DNA of 64,000 nucleotides from an uncultured Oscillospiraceae bacterium (lineage in GTDB: Bacteria; Bacillota; Clostridia; Oscillospirales; Oscillospiraceae), in the NCBI GenBank assembly GCA_934565415.1, contig CAKTHQ010000008.1, positions 1 through 64,000 on the forward strand. Reading direction: 5' to 3'. The notes beneath the pieces are model-generated. The model saw only the letters and a list, made by a program, of their open reading frames with translations, did not search any database and had not been told where the DNA came from. Positions 16,442 to 24,700 of the stretch are shown piece after piece. The position numbers and the translations under genes were made by a program. Every line of letters starts with the position of its first letter. The stretch's first letter is position 1.

Positions 16442-17291
16442 GGAACTAAACGCCCAGGATGTTTTCTCCCTCCTTCCCAAGCGGGATGTAAATGCCCACA
16501 AGGGGGACTTTGGAAAGCTCCTGCTTCTTTGCGGCAGCGTTGGCTTTACGGGGGCCGCCTGGTTTGCGGCCATGGGAGCCCTGCGTACCGGGGCGGGCCT
16601 GGTATATCTGGGGGTCCCGGAGCCCATTTATGCCATCGAGGCCACGAAGCTCAACGAGCCGGTGGTCTTCCCTCTGCCTGCGCAAAACGGGATGCTGAGC
16701 GAAGCGGCCATCCCCAATATTCTGGACCGGCTGCCCCAAATGGATGCCGTGCTTCTGGGCCCCGGCCTGGGGCAAAGTGACGGCACATTTGCCGTTTTAA
16801 AAGCCCTGCTGGAAAACGCACACTGCCCGGTGGTGCTGGATGCGGACGGCATAAATCTTCTCCGGGGGCATATGGATATTCTGCGCGGAAGAGCTTTCCC
16901 AACGGTGCTGACCCCCCACGACGGGGAGTTTGCCAGGCTCTTTGGGCCCGTTGGAGCAGACCGGGTGGAAAGCGCCAAAAGCGCTGCCCTGGGAAGCAAT
17001 TCCATTGTCCTGTTAAAAGGCCACCGGACCCTCATTACCGACGGACAGGCCTGTTACCGGAACACCACCGGCAACCCGGGCATGGCTGTGGGGGGCAGCG
17101 GGGATGTGCTGGCCGGGATGCTGGCTGGACTCCTGGGCCAGGGGTTTTCTCCCCTGGAGGCCGCCGCCTGCGCGGCCTGGCTCCACGGCAGAGCCGGGGA
17201 CCTGTGCGCCAGTGCTCTGAGCGAAACGGCCATGCTCCCCACGGACCTGCTGAACGCCCTTCCGCAGCTTTTCAGGCAAGGCGGGATGTAA
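16431..17291 (+). CDS. nnrD: ADP-dependent NAD(P)H-hydrate dehydratase
   Basis: A 286-residue YjeF C-terminal-domain protein that repairs hydrated NAD(P)H (NAD(P)HX) using ADP. Signatures are HKGDFGKLLLLCGSVGFTGAA, MDAVLLGPGLG, LDADGINLL, LTPHDGEFARL and the closing GGSGDVLAGMLAGLL loop with the catalytic Asp. The N-terminal epimerase half (NnrE) found in the fused form is absent here, so an epimerase must be encoded elsewhere if repair is complete. It has no SD of its own and likely relies on coupling to the overlapping upstream gene. Confidence 0.92.
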   Translation: MDCKELNAQDVFSLLPKRDVNAHKGDFGKLLLLCGSVGFTGAAWFAAMGALRTGAGLVYLGVPEPIYAIEATKLNEPVVFPLPAQNGMLSEAAIPNILDRLPQMDAVLLGPGLGQSDGTFAVLKALLENAHCPVVLDADGINLLRGHMDILRGRAFPTVLTPHDGEFARLFGPVGADRVESAKSAALGSNSIVLLKGHRTLITDGQACYRNTTGNPGMAVGGSGDVLAGMLAGLLGQGFSPLEAAACAAWLHGRAGDLCASALSETAMLPTDLLNALPQLFRQGGM

Positions 17292-17852
17292 TTGAAAAAA
17301 TGGCTGATATTGGTTTTGGCACTTCTTTCTACCGGCTGCGGCAGCACAAAGGATCCGGGGATGGAACTCCGGCAGCAGCTTCTAAAGGGCAGCTGCGCCT
17401 TTGAAGCGGAGATCACCGCGGACTACGGAGATACCCTGTCCCAGTTTACCCTAAGCTGCCAGGGGGACGACCGGGGAAACGTCACATTTTCCGTCCAGGC
17501 TCCGGAGAGCATCCGGGGCATCACCGGCTCCATTGCCGCAGGCAAGGGTGCTTTGACCTTCGATAAAACGGCCCTTTCCTTCCCTCTTTTGGCCGACGGG
17601 CAGCTATCCCCGGTCAGCGGCCCCTGGCTGCTTCTGCGGGTACTTCGGGGCGGAAATCTCCTTTCCCAGGGAACGGAAGGGGAGTTGACCCGGCTGACCC
17701 TTCGGGACGGCTATCGGGAGGAGGACCTGCTTGCCGATGTTTGGCTTACGGAAGAAGGCCAGCCCACACGGGCAGAATTTCTCCACAGAGGCCGGAAGAT
17801 TTTGTCGATAACCTGCACTTCCTTCCGAACGGAACCGAAGGAAGAAACATAG
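17292..17852 (+). CDS. Small lipoprotein of unknown function
   Basis: A 186-residue protein starting with TTG immediately after the nnrD stop. The first 16 residues, MKKWLILVLALLSTGC, are a lipoprotein signal with lipobox STGC, so the mature protein would be anchored on the outer face of the membrane. The rest is rich in strands (FEAEITADYGDTLSQFTLSCQG, GNVTFSVQAPESIRGITG), recalling LolA-like half-barrels, and ends with basic residues. No named family is recognised. The TTG is accepted because no other start keeps the signal peptide. Confidence 0.7.
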   Translation: MKKWLILVLALLSTGCGSTKDPGMELRQQLLKGSCAFEAEITADYGDTLSQFTLSCQGDDRGNVTFSVQAPESIRGITGSIAAGKGALTFDKTALSFPLLADGQLSPVSGPWLLLRVLRGGNLLSQGTEGELTRLTLRDGYREEDLLADVWLTEEGQPTRAEFLHRGRKILSITCTSFRTEPKEET

Positions 17853-17967
17853 AATGGCACAAACCGGAGTATATTTTCCCCGGCAGCGTGGGACAATACT
17901 GTCAGCCGCGTTACATATTTTCTTCCCGTAGCGCGGTCCAAACGAAGTACACGGAGTGTGAATCAAT

Positions 17968-18330
17968 ATGGACAGCACAGTCAGACGCGGTGACATTTTC
18001 TATGCGGACCTGTCGCCGGTGGTGGGCAGCGAGCAGGGAGGCACCCGGCCGGTGCTCATCGTACAGAACGATACCGGCAACCGCCACTCCCCCACGGTGA
18101 TTGCCGCCGCCATCACCAGCCAGACCGGCAAAGCCCGGCTTCCCACCCACATTAACATCGCCGGGGGCAGCGTGGGCCTCAGCAAGGATTCCGTCATCCT
18201 TCTGGAGCAGATCCGTACCATCGACAAGCGCCGCCTCCGGGAACATATGGGCAGGCTCAACGATGCCCAGATGTCCATGGTGGACGACGCCATCGCCGTC
18301 AGCTTCGGCCTGCCGGAGAGCAGGAGCTAG
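17968..18330 (+). CDS. MazF/PemK-family endoribonuclease
   Basis: A 120-residue protein of the MazF (EndoA/NdoA) family, which cuts mRNA at short specific sequences. Family motifs are [30 protein letters not shown] in the first 35 residues, with the catalytic Arg in GTRPV, then the Ser/Thr in [29 protein letters not shown] and the C-terminal helix. Length is standard. The usual small antitoxin gene is not found: upstream are a lipoprotein gene and 115 non-coding bases, downstream ireB. GGAG lies about 14 bases before the ATG. Either the antitoxin is encoded elsewhere or the protein is controlled in another way. Confidence 0.92.
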   Translation: MDSTVRRGDIFYADLSPVVGSEQGGTRPVLIVQNDTGNRHSPTVIAAAITSQTGKARLPTHINIAGGSVGLSKDSVILLEQIRTIDKRRLREHMGRLNDAQMSMVDDAIAVSFGLPESRS

Positions 18331-18363
18331 GCCCTCATTCACAAATATTTTCCTTTTCTCCTC

Positions 18364-18392
18364 TTTACAACGCTCCGATTCTACTATATAAT
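18364..18392 (+). promoter_or_regulatory. Promoter of ireB
   Basis: TTTACA (18364-18369), a 17-base spacer and a perfect TATAAT (18387-18392); AAGGAG follows before the ATG at 18426. Confidence 0.8.
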
Positions 18393-18425
18393 ACTCATAT
18401 TATTTTCGAAAAGGAGCTGAAGACC

Positions 18426-18677
18426 ATGACGGATCAGGATACTCTGACCTTCAACGTACCCGACGACAAAGAGAATATGCGGCTGATCCTTCGCAGTGTG
18501 TTCGACGCCCTGACACAGAAGGGTTACAATCCCATCAATCAGATTGTGGGTTATCTTCTCACCGAAGACCCCACCTACATCACCAATTTTGGCAACGCCC
18601 GGAGCATGATCTGCAAGATCGACCGGGACGAGCTGATGCAGGTCCTGGTCCGGGAATACCTGTTTGACCACAACTGA
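18426..18677 (+). CDS. ireB: IreB-family regulatory phosphoprotein (UPF0297)
   Basis: An 83-residue protein matching UPF0297/IreB along its whole length: DKENMRLILRSVFDALTQKGYNPINQIVGYLLTEDPTYITN-x-NARSMICKIDRDELMQVLVREYL. In Enterococcus IreB is a substrate of the PASTA kinase IreK and restrains cephalosporin resistance. Two N-terminal Thr residues (near positions 2-8) are candidate phosphosites. In many Firmicutes it sits in an ireB-ruvX-yrzB cluster, but here it stands alone between its own promoter and a strong terminator. Confidence 0.93.
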   Translation: MTDQDTLTFNVPDDKENMRLILRSVFDALTQKGYNPINQIVGYLLTEDPTYITNFGNARSMICKIDRDELMQVLVREYLFDHN

Positions 18678-18681
18678 GCTT

Positions 18682-18720
18682 CATCTTCCCTTTGCCACCG
18701 GCAAAGGGAAGATGTTTTTC
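18682..18720 (+). terminator. Intrinsic terminator of ireB
   Basis: CATCTTCCCTTTGCC (18682-18696) and its exact complement (18700-18714) form a 15-base-pair stem with an ACC loop, followed by TTTTTC. It abuts the -35 of the next promoter. Confidence 0.92.
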
Positions 18721-18749
18721 TTGACTGGACCCCGCCCCTATGCTACAAT
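18721..18749 (+). promoter_or_regulatory. Promoter of the small hypothetical gene at 18791
   Basis: TTGACT (18721-18726), a 17-base spacer ending in TGC and TACAAT (18744-18749), starting one base after the ireB terminator T-run. Confidence 0.8.
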
Positions 18750-18790
18750 AAACGCTAGAACAATTTAATGGAATGCAGGAGGTTTTTATT

Positions 18791-19078
18791 ATGGCTGATG
18801 AAAAGGTTCTGATGTACAAAGGTCATCCCCTGATGCGGAAGGACAATCTTATTTATTACGGCTCCATGGCCGACCCCTATATCGTGATGCTCCAGATTCT
18901 GGATACCAAAAAGGTGGGCGATACCGATTTCGCAACCCGGGTATCCGTCCAGCTCCAGCTGACGGATCCTGCCGCCAGAAGCCGGGACCGGGTGGCCAAG
19001 AAGAGCGAAAAGACCGACCTGTACACCGCCCTGGATGTGGGCTGTGTCTGGCTGGAGCGGGCCTTGGCCGGAAAGTAA
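18791..19078 (+). CDS. Hypothetical protein of about 95 residues
   Basis: Not assigned to a named family. It reads MADEKVLMYKGHPLMRKDNLIYYGSM, then PYIVMLQILDTKKVGDTDFATRVSVQLQLTDP, a basic helix and a C-terminal LYTALDVGCVWLERAL helix. The strand-rich first half and amphipathic end suggest a compact cytoplasmic domain. AGGAGG lies before the ATG at 18791, which is preferred over one 18 bases upstream. With its own strong promoter and only 13 bases to the NlpC/P60 gene it probably leads that operon. Confidence 0.65.
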   Translation: MADEKVLMYKGHPLMRKDNLIYYGSMADPYIVMLQILDTKKVGDTDFATRVSVQLQLTDPAARSRDRVAKKSEKTDLYTALDVGCVWLERALAGK

Positions 19079-19091
19079 ACACTTGCGGGGT

Positions 19092-20072
19092 ATGAGAAAA
19101 AGAAATATCTTTCTTACCCTGTGTCTGCTCCTGATGCTGCTTCCTCTTGGCGTTCGCGCCGAGGGGGCAGGCGTCAGGGGCATTGCTTATGTCTGGGGCG
19201 ATGGGGTCCCTCTGCGGGAAAGCCCCGGTTATTCCGCAGAGGTCATTACCAAAATCGGCCGGAACGAGGCTATGCTCCTGCTGGGCTCCCCCCAAAAAGG
19301 CTGGCAGCAGGTACAGTATAATGGGGATACCGGCTTTCTGCTCACCGGAAGCCTGACCGTTTTAACAAGAGAAAATATCGAGCTGGGCTGGGCTGTTCCC
19401 AAATGGGAGGGGGTCTCCCTGCTCAGCGCACCGGAGGAGGCAGCCAAGGTTCTCTGTTCTCTGAAGCCTGCAGACCGCTGCTATACCGTAGGCATCAACG
19501 ATGGGTATTACAAAATTCTTTTTGGGGAGCACCTGGGCTATGTCCATTCGTCCCAATTGGAGCTGACGGAAATCCCCTACGAGAACAAGGCATCCCTCCA
19601 CAGCCCCAGATTTTTCGTCCGGGGACAGTCCACCGGCTATCCTGTCACCATGGCTTCCCTGCTGGGAGAATCTCCCCAAAAAGAGGACGGCACCCCGGTA
19701 ACGGGGGCGGACATTGTAAAAGAAACGGAAACCTACCTTGGCATCCGCTATGTCCACGGTGGAGAATCCCCCACGGGTTTCGATTGCTCCGGCCTTACCT
19801 ATTACGTTTTTAACAAGCTGGGCTTTTGTTTGCCCCGTTCCGTTGAAGCCCAGTCCCGCAGCGGCTACGCCGTGGGGAACGACCTGCTAAAGCCCGGAGA
19901 CCTGGTATTCTTCGCCACCCTGGGTGGCAAGCATCCCAGCCATGTGGGCATCTATGTAGGCGAGGGAACCTTTCTCCATTCCCCCAACTCCCGCTCCAGC
20001 GTCTCCTACGGCGATCTGGCCAAGGGGTATTGGCTGAAGACCTATGTGGGAGCAAGAAGGTTGGTGCCGTAA
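19092..20072 (+). CDS. Secreted NlpC/P60 endopeptidase with SH3-like domains
   Basis: A 326-residue secreted cell-wall hydrolase. The signal peptide (NIFLTLCLLLMLLPLGVRA) would be cleaved near residue 24. Two bacterial SH3-like repeats follow (about 30-85: YVWGDGVPLRESPGYSAEVI; about 100-170: GVSLLSAPEEAAKVLCSL), then a C-terminal NlpC/P60 domain with the catalytic Cys in FDCSGLTYYVF, His in HPSHVGIYVG and the third polar residue in FLHSPNS. It would cut peptide stems of peptidoglycan. In a spore former, adjacency to spoVAD could suggest a role in germination or sporulation, but a terminator separates the two. Confidence 0.92.
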   Translation: MRKRNIFLTLCLLLMLLPLGVRAEGAGVRGIAYVWGDGVPLRESPGYSAEVITKIGRNEAMLLLGSPQKGWQQVQYNGDTGFLLTGSLTVLTRENIELGWAVPKWEGVSLLSAPEEAAKVLCSLKPADRCYTVGINDGYYKILFGEHLGYVHSSQLELTEIPYENKASLHSPRFFVRGQSTGYPVTMASLLGESPQKEDGTPVTGADIVKETETYLGIRYVHGGESPTGFDCSGLTYYVFNKLGFCLPRSVEAQSRSGYAVGNDLLKPGDLVFFATLGGKHPSHVGIYVGEGTFLHSPNSRSSVSYGDLAKGYWLKTYVGARRLVP

Positions 20073-20078
20073 AGAATA

Positions 20079-20134
20079 ACACCCGCTCTTTCCGGGCATC
20101 CTTATGTTAAAACCGGGAAAGCGGGTGTATTTTT
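20079..20134 (+). terminator. Terminator whose T-run abuts the spoVAD start codon
   Basis: ACACCCGC (20079-20086) pairs with GCGGGTGT (20121-20128), with a TTTCC/GGAAA inner stem, followed by ATTTTT and the ATG at 20135. No other good SD for spoVAD is present apart from the purine-rich second arm. Confidence 0.75.
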
Positions 20135-21154
20135 ATGGCAGAAAACAAGCGGGGACGGCATAGCTTTGTGTTTCCTACCCCGCCGGTTCTTACCGCCTGG
20201 GCCAGTGTGGCCGGGAAGAAGGAGGCGGAGGGCCCCCTGGGGCATACCTTTGATAAGACCAGCACGGATACCTACTTTGGACAAAAAAGCTGGGAGCTGG
20301 CGGAAAAGGCCATGCAGGAATCCGCCCTGCGGATTCTTTTGGAAAAGGCCCGGCTGGAGCGGAGTGACCTGGATCTGGTACTCTCCGGAGATCTATTAAA
20401 CCAGTGCATCGGTTCCGCTTTTACCGTGCGCAATACGGGCACGGCCCACCTGGGGCTCTATGGGGCCTGCTCCACCATGGCGGAAAGCCTGCTGTTAGCT
20501 TCCCTGATGGTCTCCTCCGGCAGCTTCGACCGGGTAGCTGCCATGACCTCCTCTCATTTTGCCTCCAGCGAACGGCAGTACCGGTTTCCTCTGGGCTACG
20601 GCGGCCAGCGGACCCCCACCGCCCAGTGGACCGTCACCGGTGCCGGAGCGGCCCTATTGTGCAGCGAGGGAAAGGGCCCCCGGGTTACCGCCGCTACCAT
20701 CGGCACCGTTACGGATCTGGGCATTCAGGATGCAAACAACATGGGCGCCGCCATGGCCCCCGCCGCCTTTGCCACCATCCGTCAGCACATGGAGGACCTG
20801 CACGCAAAGCCGGAGGACTACGACCTGATTGTCACCGGGGACCTGGGCCAGTACGGCAAAGAGCTGCTGCTGGAGCTGGCCCGCCGGGATGGGCTTGCCT
20901 TGGGCGGCAAGCTGACAGACTGCGGCTGCCTGGTCTTTGACAATTTAAAGCAGGATGTCCACGCCGGTGGCTCCGGCTGCGGCTGCAGCGCCATTACCCT
21001 CTGCGGTCATTTGCTGGGGGCCCTGTCCGCCCGGAAGCTCAAAAAAATCCTCTTTTGCGGCACCGGTGCCCTTCTGTCCCCCACCTCTACCCAGCAGGGG
21101 CTGCCCATCCCCGGAGTCTGCCACGCCGTGGTAATCGAAGGGGGGCGAACCTAA
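20135..21154 (+). CDS. spoVAD: Stage V sporulation protein AD
   Basis: A 339-residue SpoVAD, a thiolase-fold protein that binds dipicolinic acid and forms part of the channel loading it into the forespore. Conserved blocks are FPTPPVLTAWASVAGKKEAEGPLGHTFDK, LSGDLLNQCIGSAFTVRNTG, LYGACSTMAESLLLAS, TSSHFASSERQYRFPL-GYGGQRTPTAQWTVTGAGA, GAAMAPAA, DYDLIVTGDLG and GGSGCGCSA. It is followed at once by spoVAE. The usual spoVAC upstream is missing, replaced by an NlpC/P60 gene and a hairpin, so this is a rearranged spoVA locus or a second partial copy. Confidence 0.96.
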   Translation: MAENKRGRHSFVFPTPPVLTAWASVAGKKEAEGPLGHTFDKTSTDTYFGQKSWELAEKAMQESALRILLEKARLERSDLDLVLSGDLLNQCIGSAFTVRNTGTAHLGLYGACSTMAESLLLASLMVSSGSFDRVAAMTSSHFASSERQYRFPLGYGGQRTPTAQWTVTGAGAALLCSEGKGPRVTAATIGTVTDLGIQDANNMGAAMAPAAFATIRQHMEDLHAKPEDYDLIVTGDLGQYGKELLLELARRDGLALGGKLTDCGCLVFDNLKQDVHAGGSGCGCSAITLCGHLLGALSARKLKKILFCGTGALLSPTSTQQGLPIPGVCHAVVIEGGRT

Positions 21155-21511
21155 ATGGAATATCTAAAGGCCTTTCTCATCGGCGGAGCTCTGTGCCTGG
21201 TGGGCCAGCTTCTCATCGACAAAACCGGCCTGACCCCTGCCAGAATTCTGGTCAGCTTCGTGGTGGCCGGAGTCATTTTGGGCGGACTGGGGCTCTATGG
21301 GCCCTTTGCCGACTTTGCCGGCGCCGGTGCCACGGTGCCTCTGACAGGCTTCGGGAACCTGCTGGCCATGGGCGTCAAGGAGGCCATAGACCGGGACGGC
21401 TTTCTGGGCATTTTCACCGGCGGCCTGAAGGCCACTGCCGGGGGCATCACCGCCGCCATTGTCATGGGCCTTCTCATGAGTCTTCTGTTCCGCCCCAAGG
21501 ATAAAGCCTGA
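21155..21511 (+). CDS. spoVAE: Stage V sporulation protein AE
   Basis: A 118-residue membrane protein of the SpoVAE(b) family with about three to four transmembrane helices: AFLIGGALCLVGQLLIDKTGLTPARILVSFVVAGVILGGLGLYGPFADFAGAGATVPLTGFGNLL, then a polar VKEAIDRDGFLGIFTGGLKATAGG and a last helix. With SpoVAC and SpoVAD it makes the DPA channel of the spore inner membrane. The ATG at 21155 follows the spoVAD stop with no gap. Its 3' end contains a sigma-G-like -35 for the next gene. Confidence 0.95.
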   Translation: MEYLKAFLIGGALCLVGQLLIDKTGLTPARILVSFVVAGVILGGLGLYGPFADFAGAGATVPLTGFGNLLAMGVKEAIDRDGFLGIFTGGLKATAGGITAAIVMGLLMSLLFRPKDKA

Positions 21512-21527
21512 AAAGCGGGGCATACTA
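21498..21527 (+). promoter_or_regulatory. Sigma-G-type promoter of the Asn/Gln-rich gene
   Basis: AGGATA (21498-21503), a 17-base spacer and CATACTA (21521-21527). The known forespore sigma-G consensus is TGNATA, 17-18 bases, CATNNTA: the -10 is a full match and the -35 matches four of five defined bases. The predicted start at about 21533 coincides with a 5' hairpin, GCGGC-AAA-GCCGC (21533-21545). Confidence 0.65.
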
Positions 21528-21568
21528 CTCCCGCGGCAAAGCCGCTAGTCTTTTGGGAGGTTGGAAGT

Positions 21569-21673
21569 ATGAATAATCAGAACCGCAATCAGAATCAGAA
21601 CCAGAATCAGCAGAGCAAAAACCAGAACCAGAACCAGAGCCAGAGCCAGAATCAAAACCAGAACCAGCGCTAA
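21569..21673 (+). CDS. Asn/Gln-rich 34-residue protein, likely a small spore protein
   Basis: ATG to TAA, 34 codons: M, then almost only Asn and Gln in an N-Q alternation, broken by a few Ser, two Arg and one Lys, ending in Arg. GGGAGG (21555-21560) lies eight bases before the ATG, and a terminator follows nine bases after the stop, so this is a complete transcription unit. The composition recalls gamma-type small acid-soluble spore proteins (Asn/Gln-rich amino-acid reserves), but it is far shorter and lacks their repeats. A sigma-G-like promoter and position behind spoVAE support forespore expression. Family membership is inference. Confidence 0.75.
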   Translation: MNNQNRNQNQNQNQQSKNQNQNQSQSQNQNQNQR

Positions 21674-21681
21674 CGAAAACG

Positions 21682-21712
21682 CCCCGGAAGGCACTGCCTT
21701 TCGGGGTATTTT
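21682..21712. terminator. Bidirectional terminator between the spore peptide gene and addA
   Basis: CCCCGGAAGGCA and TGCCTTTCGGGG (21682-21693, 21695-21706) form a stem with one G-T mismatch pair and flanking TATTTT on the plus side and CGTTTTCG on the minus side. It would serve both the plus-strand peptide gene and addA, which ends at 21758. Confidence 0.85.
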
Positions 21713-21757
21713 GCATCTGCATCTGAGAAGCCTTCTTCTGTGCGAATACAGCAATTT

Positions 21758-24700
21758 TTACGCCTCCGCAAAGCATCCCAGGTGGAAAAAGTACAGCGCA
21801 CATTTCTTGATGGGCTTTTCATAGATCCGCTCCATCGCCTCCCGGTAGGTTTCTACCTGGGTGCGATAGCGGTCTACGGCTTCCGGCAGGTCCTCCTTGC
21901 GGATGCGGTCCGTCTTAAAGTCCACAATGGTGATGCCGTCCTCCTCCAAGAGGGCACAGTCTACCACGCCTTGCAGAAGCACCTTCTCACCCTGCAGCCC
22001 CTGGCCGTACTTTTCACCGTCATCCAGAATGGAAAACTTAAATTCCCGCAGCACGTTGCCGCCTAAGCGGATGCGCCAGCCCAGGTCCGTTTCGAAGAAT
22101 CGGGCGATGGCGTCGCAGTCGATCTTTTCGCCCTCCTCAGAGGTCAAAAAGCCCTCGTCTACCATGCGCGTTATTTCCTCCCGGACGCCCTGGGTGCTGC
22201 CGCAGGCGTCGAAATGGAGATACTGCATAGCCCGGTGCATGGCATTTCCGTAACTTCTACCGTCCTGTCGGGCCGTTTCAAAACCGGCTTTTCGCCAAAG
22301 GCGCCGGGTGTTTTTCTCCTCCGGAGCGTTCTGTGCAGCTTCCAGGTCCTTTTCCTGTCCCTTCCGGCCGGTGGCTGTCTGCTTGGAAGGGGCCTTGGTG
22401 GCGGCGGCATGGGGGTAGATAAAGGCCAGGCTCTGCCGCAGGCGGCTTTCCGTGTCCTCAGGCATCTGCCTGGCCGTTTCCACCTGGGTCTCCAGGACCC
22501 TTTCCGGCTCCGCCGGGGTATCTATAAACCGGATGCGCCAGGGGCTGGGGCTAAGGGTACCGGGAATTGCGGCATCGGTCAGTGCCCGGAGCTGGCCGCT
22601 TTCCGTCCGCAGCAGAGCGGAAAGCAGCACCCAGTCCCCGGGGCTGGCAGCCTCCCGGCACAAGGTATGCTGCCCCGCCAGCGGCAGAAGCTCCCCCAGC
22701 TCCCGTACATCCTCCCCGGCCTTTCGGGCGGCGTAGGTCATTACCAGCCGGTCCCTGGCCCGGGTCATGGCCACATACAGTACCCGCAGCTCTTCGCTGA
22801 GGGACTCCCGGGCCATCTTTCCGGCAATGGCCAATCTGGGCAGGCTGGGATAGCGGACCCGTGCCTCGGTATCTGCCGCCATAAGCCCCAGGCCCATATC
22901 CTGGTCGCACAGGACCCCCTCCCTTTGGCTTTCCCGGTTGAATTTTCGGGCCAGGCCGCTTAAAAACACCACCGGAAATTCCAGTCCCTTGGACTTGTGG
23001 ATACTCATAATGGTCACGGCCCCGGTCTGCTTGCCGGTGTCCCGCAGCAGCCCCCGCTCCTGCTGGGAATCCAGGTATTCCAAAAAACGGTTCAGGGTAC
23101 ACGGGTTTCCCTGCTCGTACCCCGCCGCCAGCTGGAAAAAGGCCTGCAGGTTCTCCTTGGCCCCCTCCCCCCCCGGCTGGGCGGCGTACACTCCGTCCAG
23201 GTTGGTGCGCAGCAGCAGGTGCTCCAGCAGCTCTGTCAGGGTACACATTCTGGCCTTCTGCCGCAGCAGCGCCAGCTCTTCCAGAAAGGCCTTGGCCTTG
23301 GGGTCCTGGCTCTGCTCCAGGGCCTCATAGATGCAGCCCTGCTTCCGGGGAGCACGGATGCGGGCCAGGTCCTCGGCGGTGAAGCCGAAGGCCGGACTTG
23401 CCAGGGCGCTTAAAAGGGGAATATCCTGCCGGGGGTTAGCTATGGTCTGCAAAATGGACCGCAGGGTGGCCACCTCCGGGGCGGCCAGCAGGTTCTCCCC
23501 TACGCCGGTGGCGCAGCGGATTCCCGCGTTCTCCAGAGCCTGCCGGAATTCCCCGCCCACAGAGCCTGGGGACCGGAGCAGAATCACAATATCCTCCGGC
23601 ACCACCGGCCGGAGGCCCTCATTGCCCCGGACAAGCGTCCCATTTTTCAGCATTTCGGCAATCCGGGCGGCCACAAAGGCCGCCTCTTCCCCGGCCGTAT
23701 CCTCCGCCGTTTCCAGTACATACAGCTCTATCGGCGAATCGGATAAGAGCTCATGGGGGATTCCCTCCCGAAGCGCCTCTTCCGGGCCGTAGAGAAGCCC
23801 GCCCACCTCCGGCGTCATGCAGCAGGAGAACACATGGTTCACCGCCTCAATAACCTCCCCACCGGAGCGGAAATTGTGGCTCAGCAGCACACGGCGGCCC
23901 TCCCCGGACCCGGCCGATGCCGCAGGGACATAGCTTTGATATTTTTCCAGGAAGATCTGAGGGTCTGCCAGCCGGAACTGATAGATGGACTGTTTGACAT
24001 CCCCCACCAGAAAGCAATTCTGCTTTTCTGCCGTAATGCTCCGGAAAATGGCATCCTGCACCGCATTGGAGTCCTGGTATTCGTCCACCATAACCTCCCG
24101 GAACCGGGCCCCGATTTCCCGGGCCGCCGCCGTGGGGCAATTCCTGCCGGGTCCCAGCAGCAGGTCCAGACTTTTTTGCTCCAAATCTCCAAAGTCCAGC
24201 ACCCGGCGCTTCTTTTTCAGCAGGGTGTACTCCCTGCCAAACCGCCGCACCAGCTCCACCAGCCCCCGCTGGGCCAGGGCCGTCTGCCTCAAGTCCGCCA
24301 GCATGGCCCGGGAATCCCGGCAGAAAATCCGGGCCCTTTTTTGCAGGCCATCCTTGCAGGCGTTCCGCACCGCCTTCATTTCCTCCACCCGGCTGGTATC
24401 CACGCCCTTGGTGGGGAAACGCAGCGTCCCAAAAGGCACCCGGATCCGCTCATGCACTTGGTCCCAGGTTTGGCTCGCCTCCAGCTGCCGCAGGCCAAGC
24501 AGGGTATCCCGGAAATTCTGTTCCACCTTCCCCATACCGGCCTGCCCGGCAAGCTGAGCGCAGCGCTCCAGGGCGGCACACTGGCCCTCCAGCCAGGTAA
24601 ACAAATCCTCCATCAGAAATTTTCCCCACTGGGTCTGCCCCGCATCCTCTACCTGGGTCTCGGCACTTTGCAGGCACTTTTTCAGCCACTCTTCCGGGTC

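Noticed and set aside
21525..21803. Minus-strand frames with Ser-Gly and Leu-Val-Ala repeats
   Set aside because: Complement of the Asn/Gln codon repeat at 21569-21673. The plus frame has an RBS, start, stop, promoter and terminator; the minus frames have none of these.
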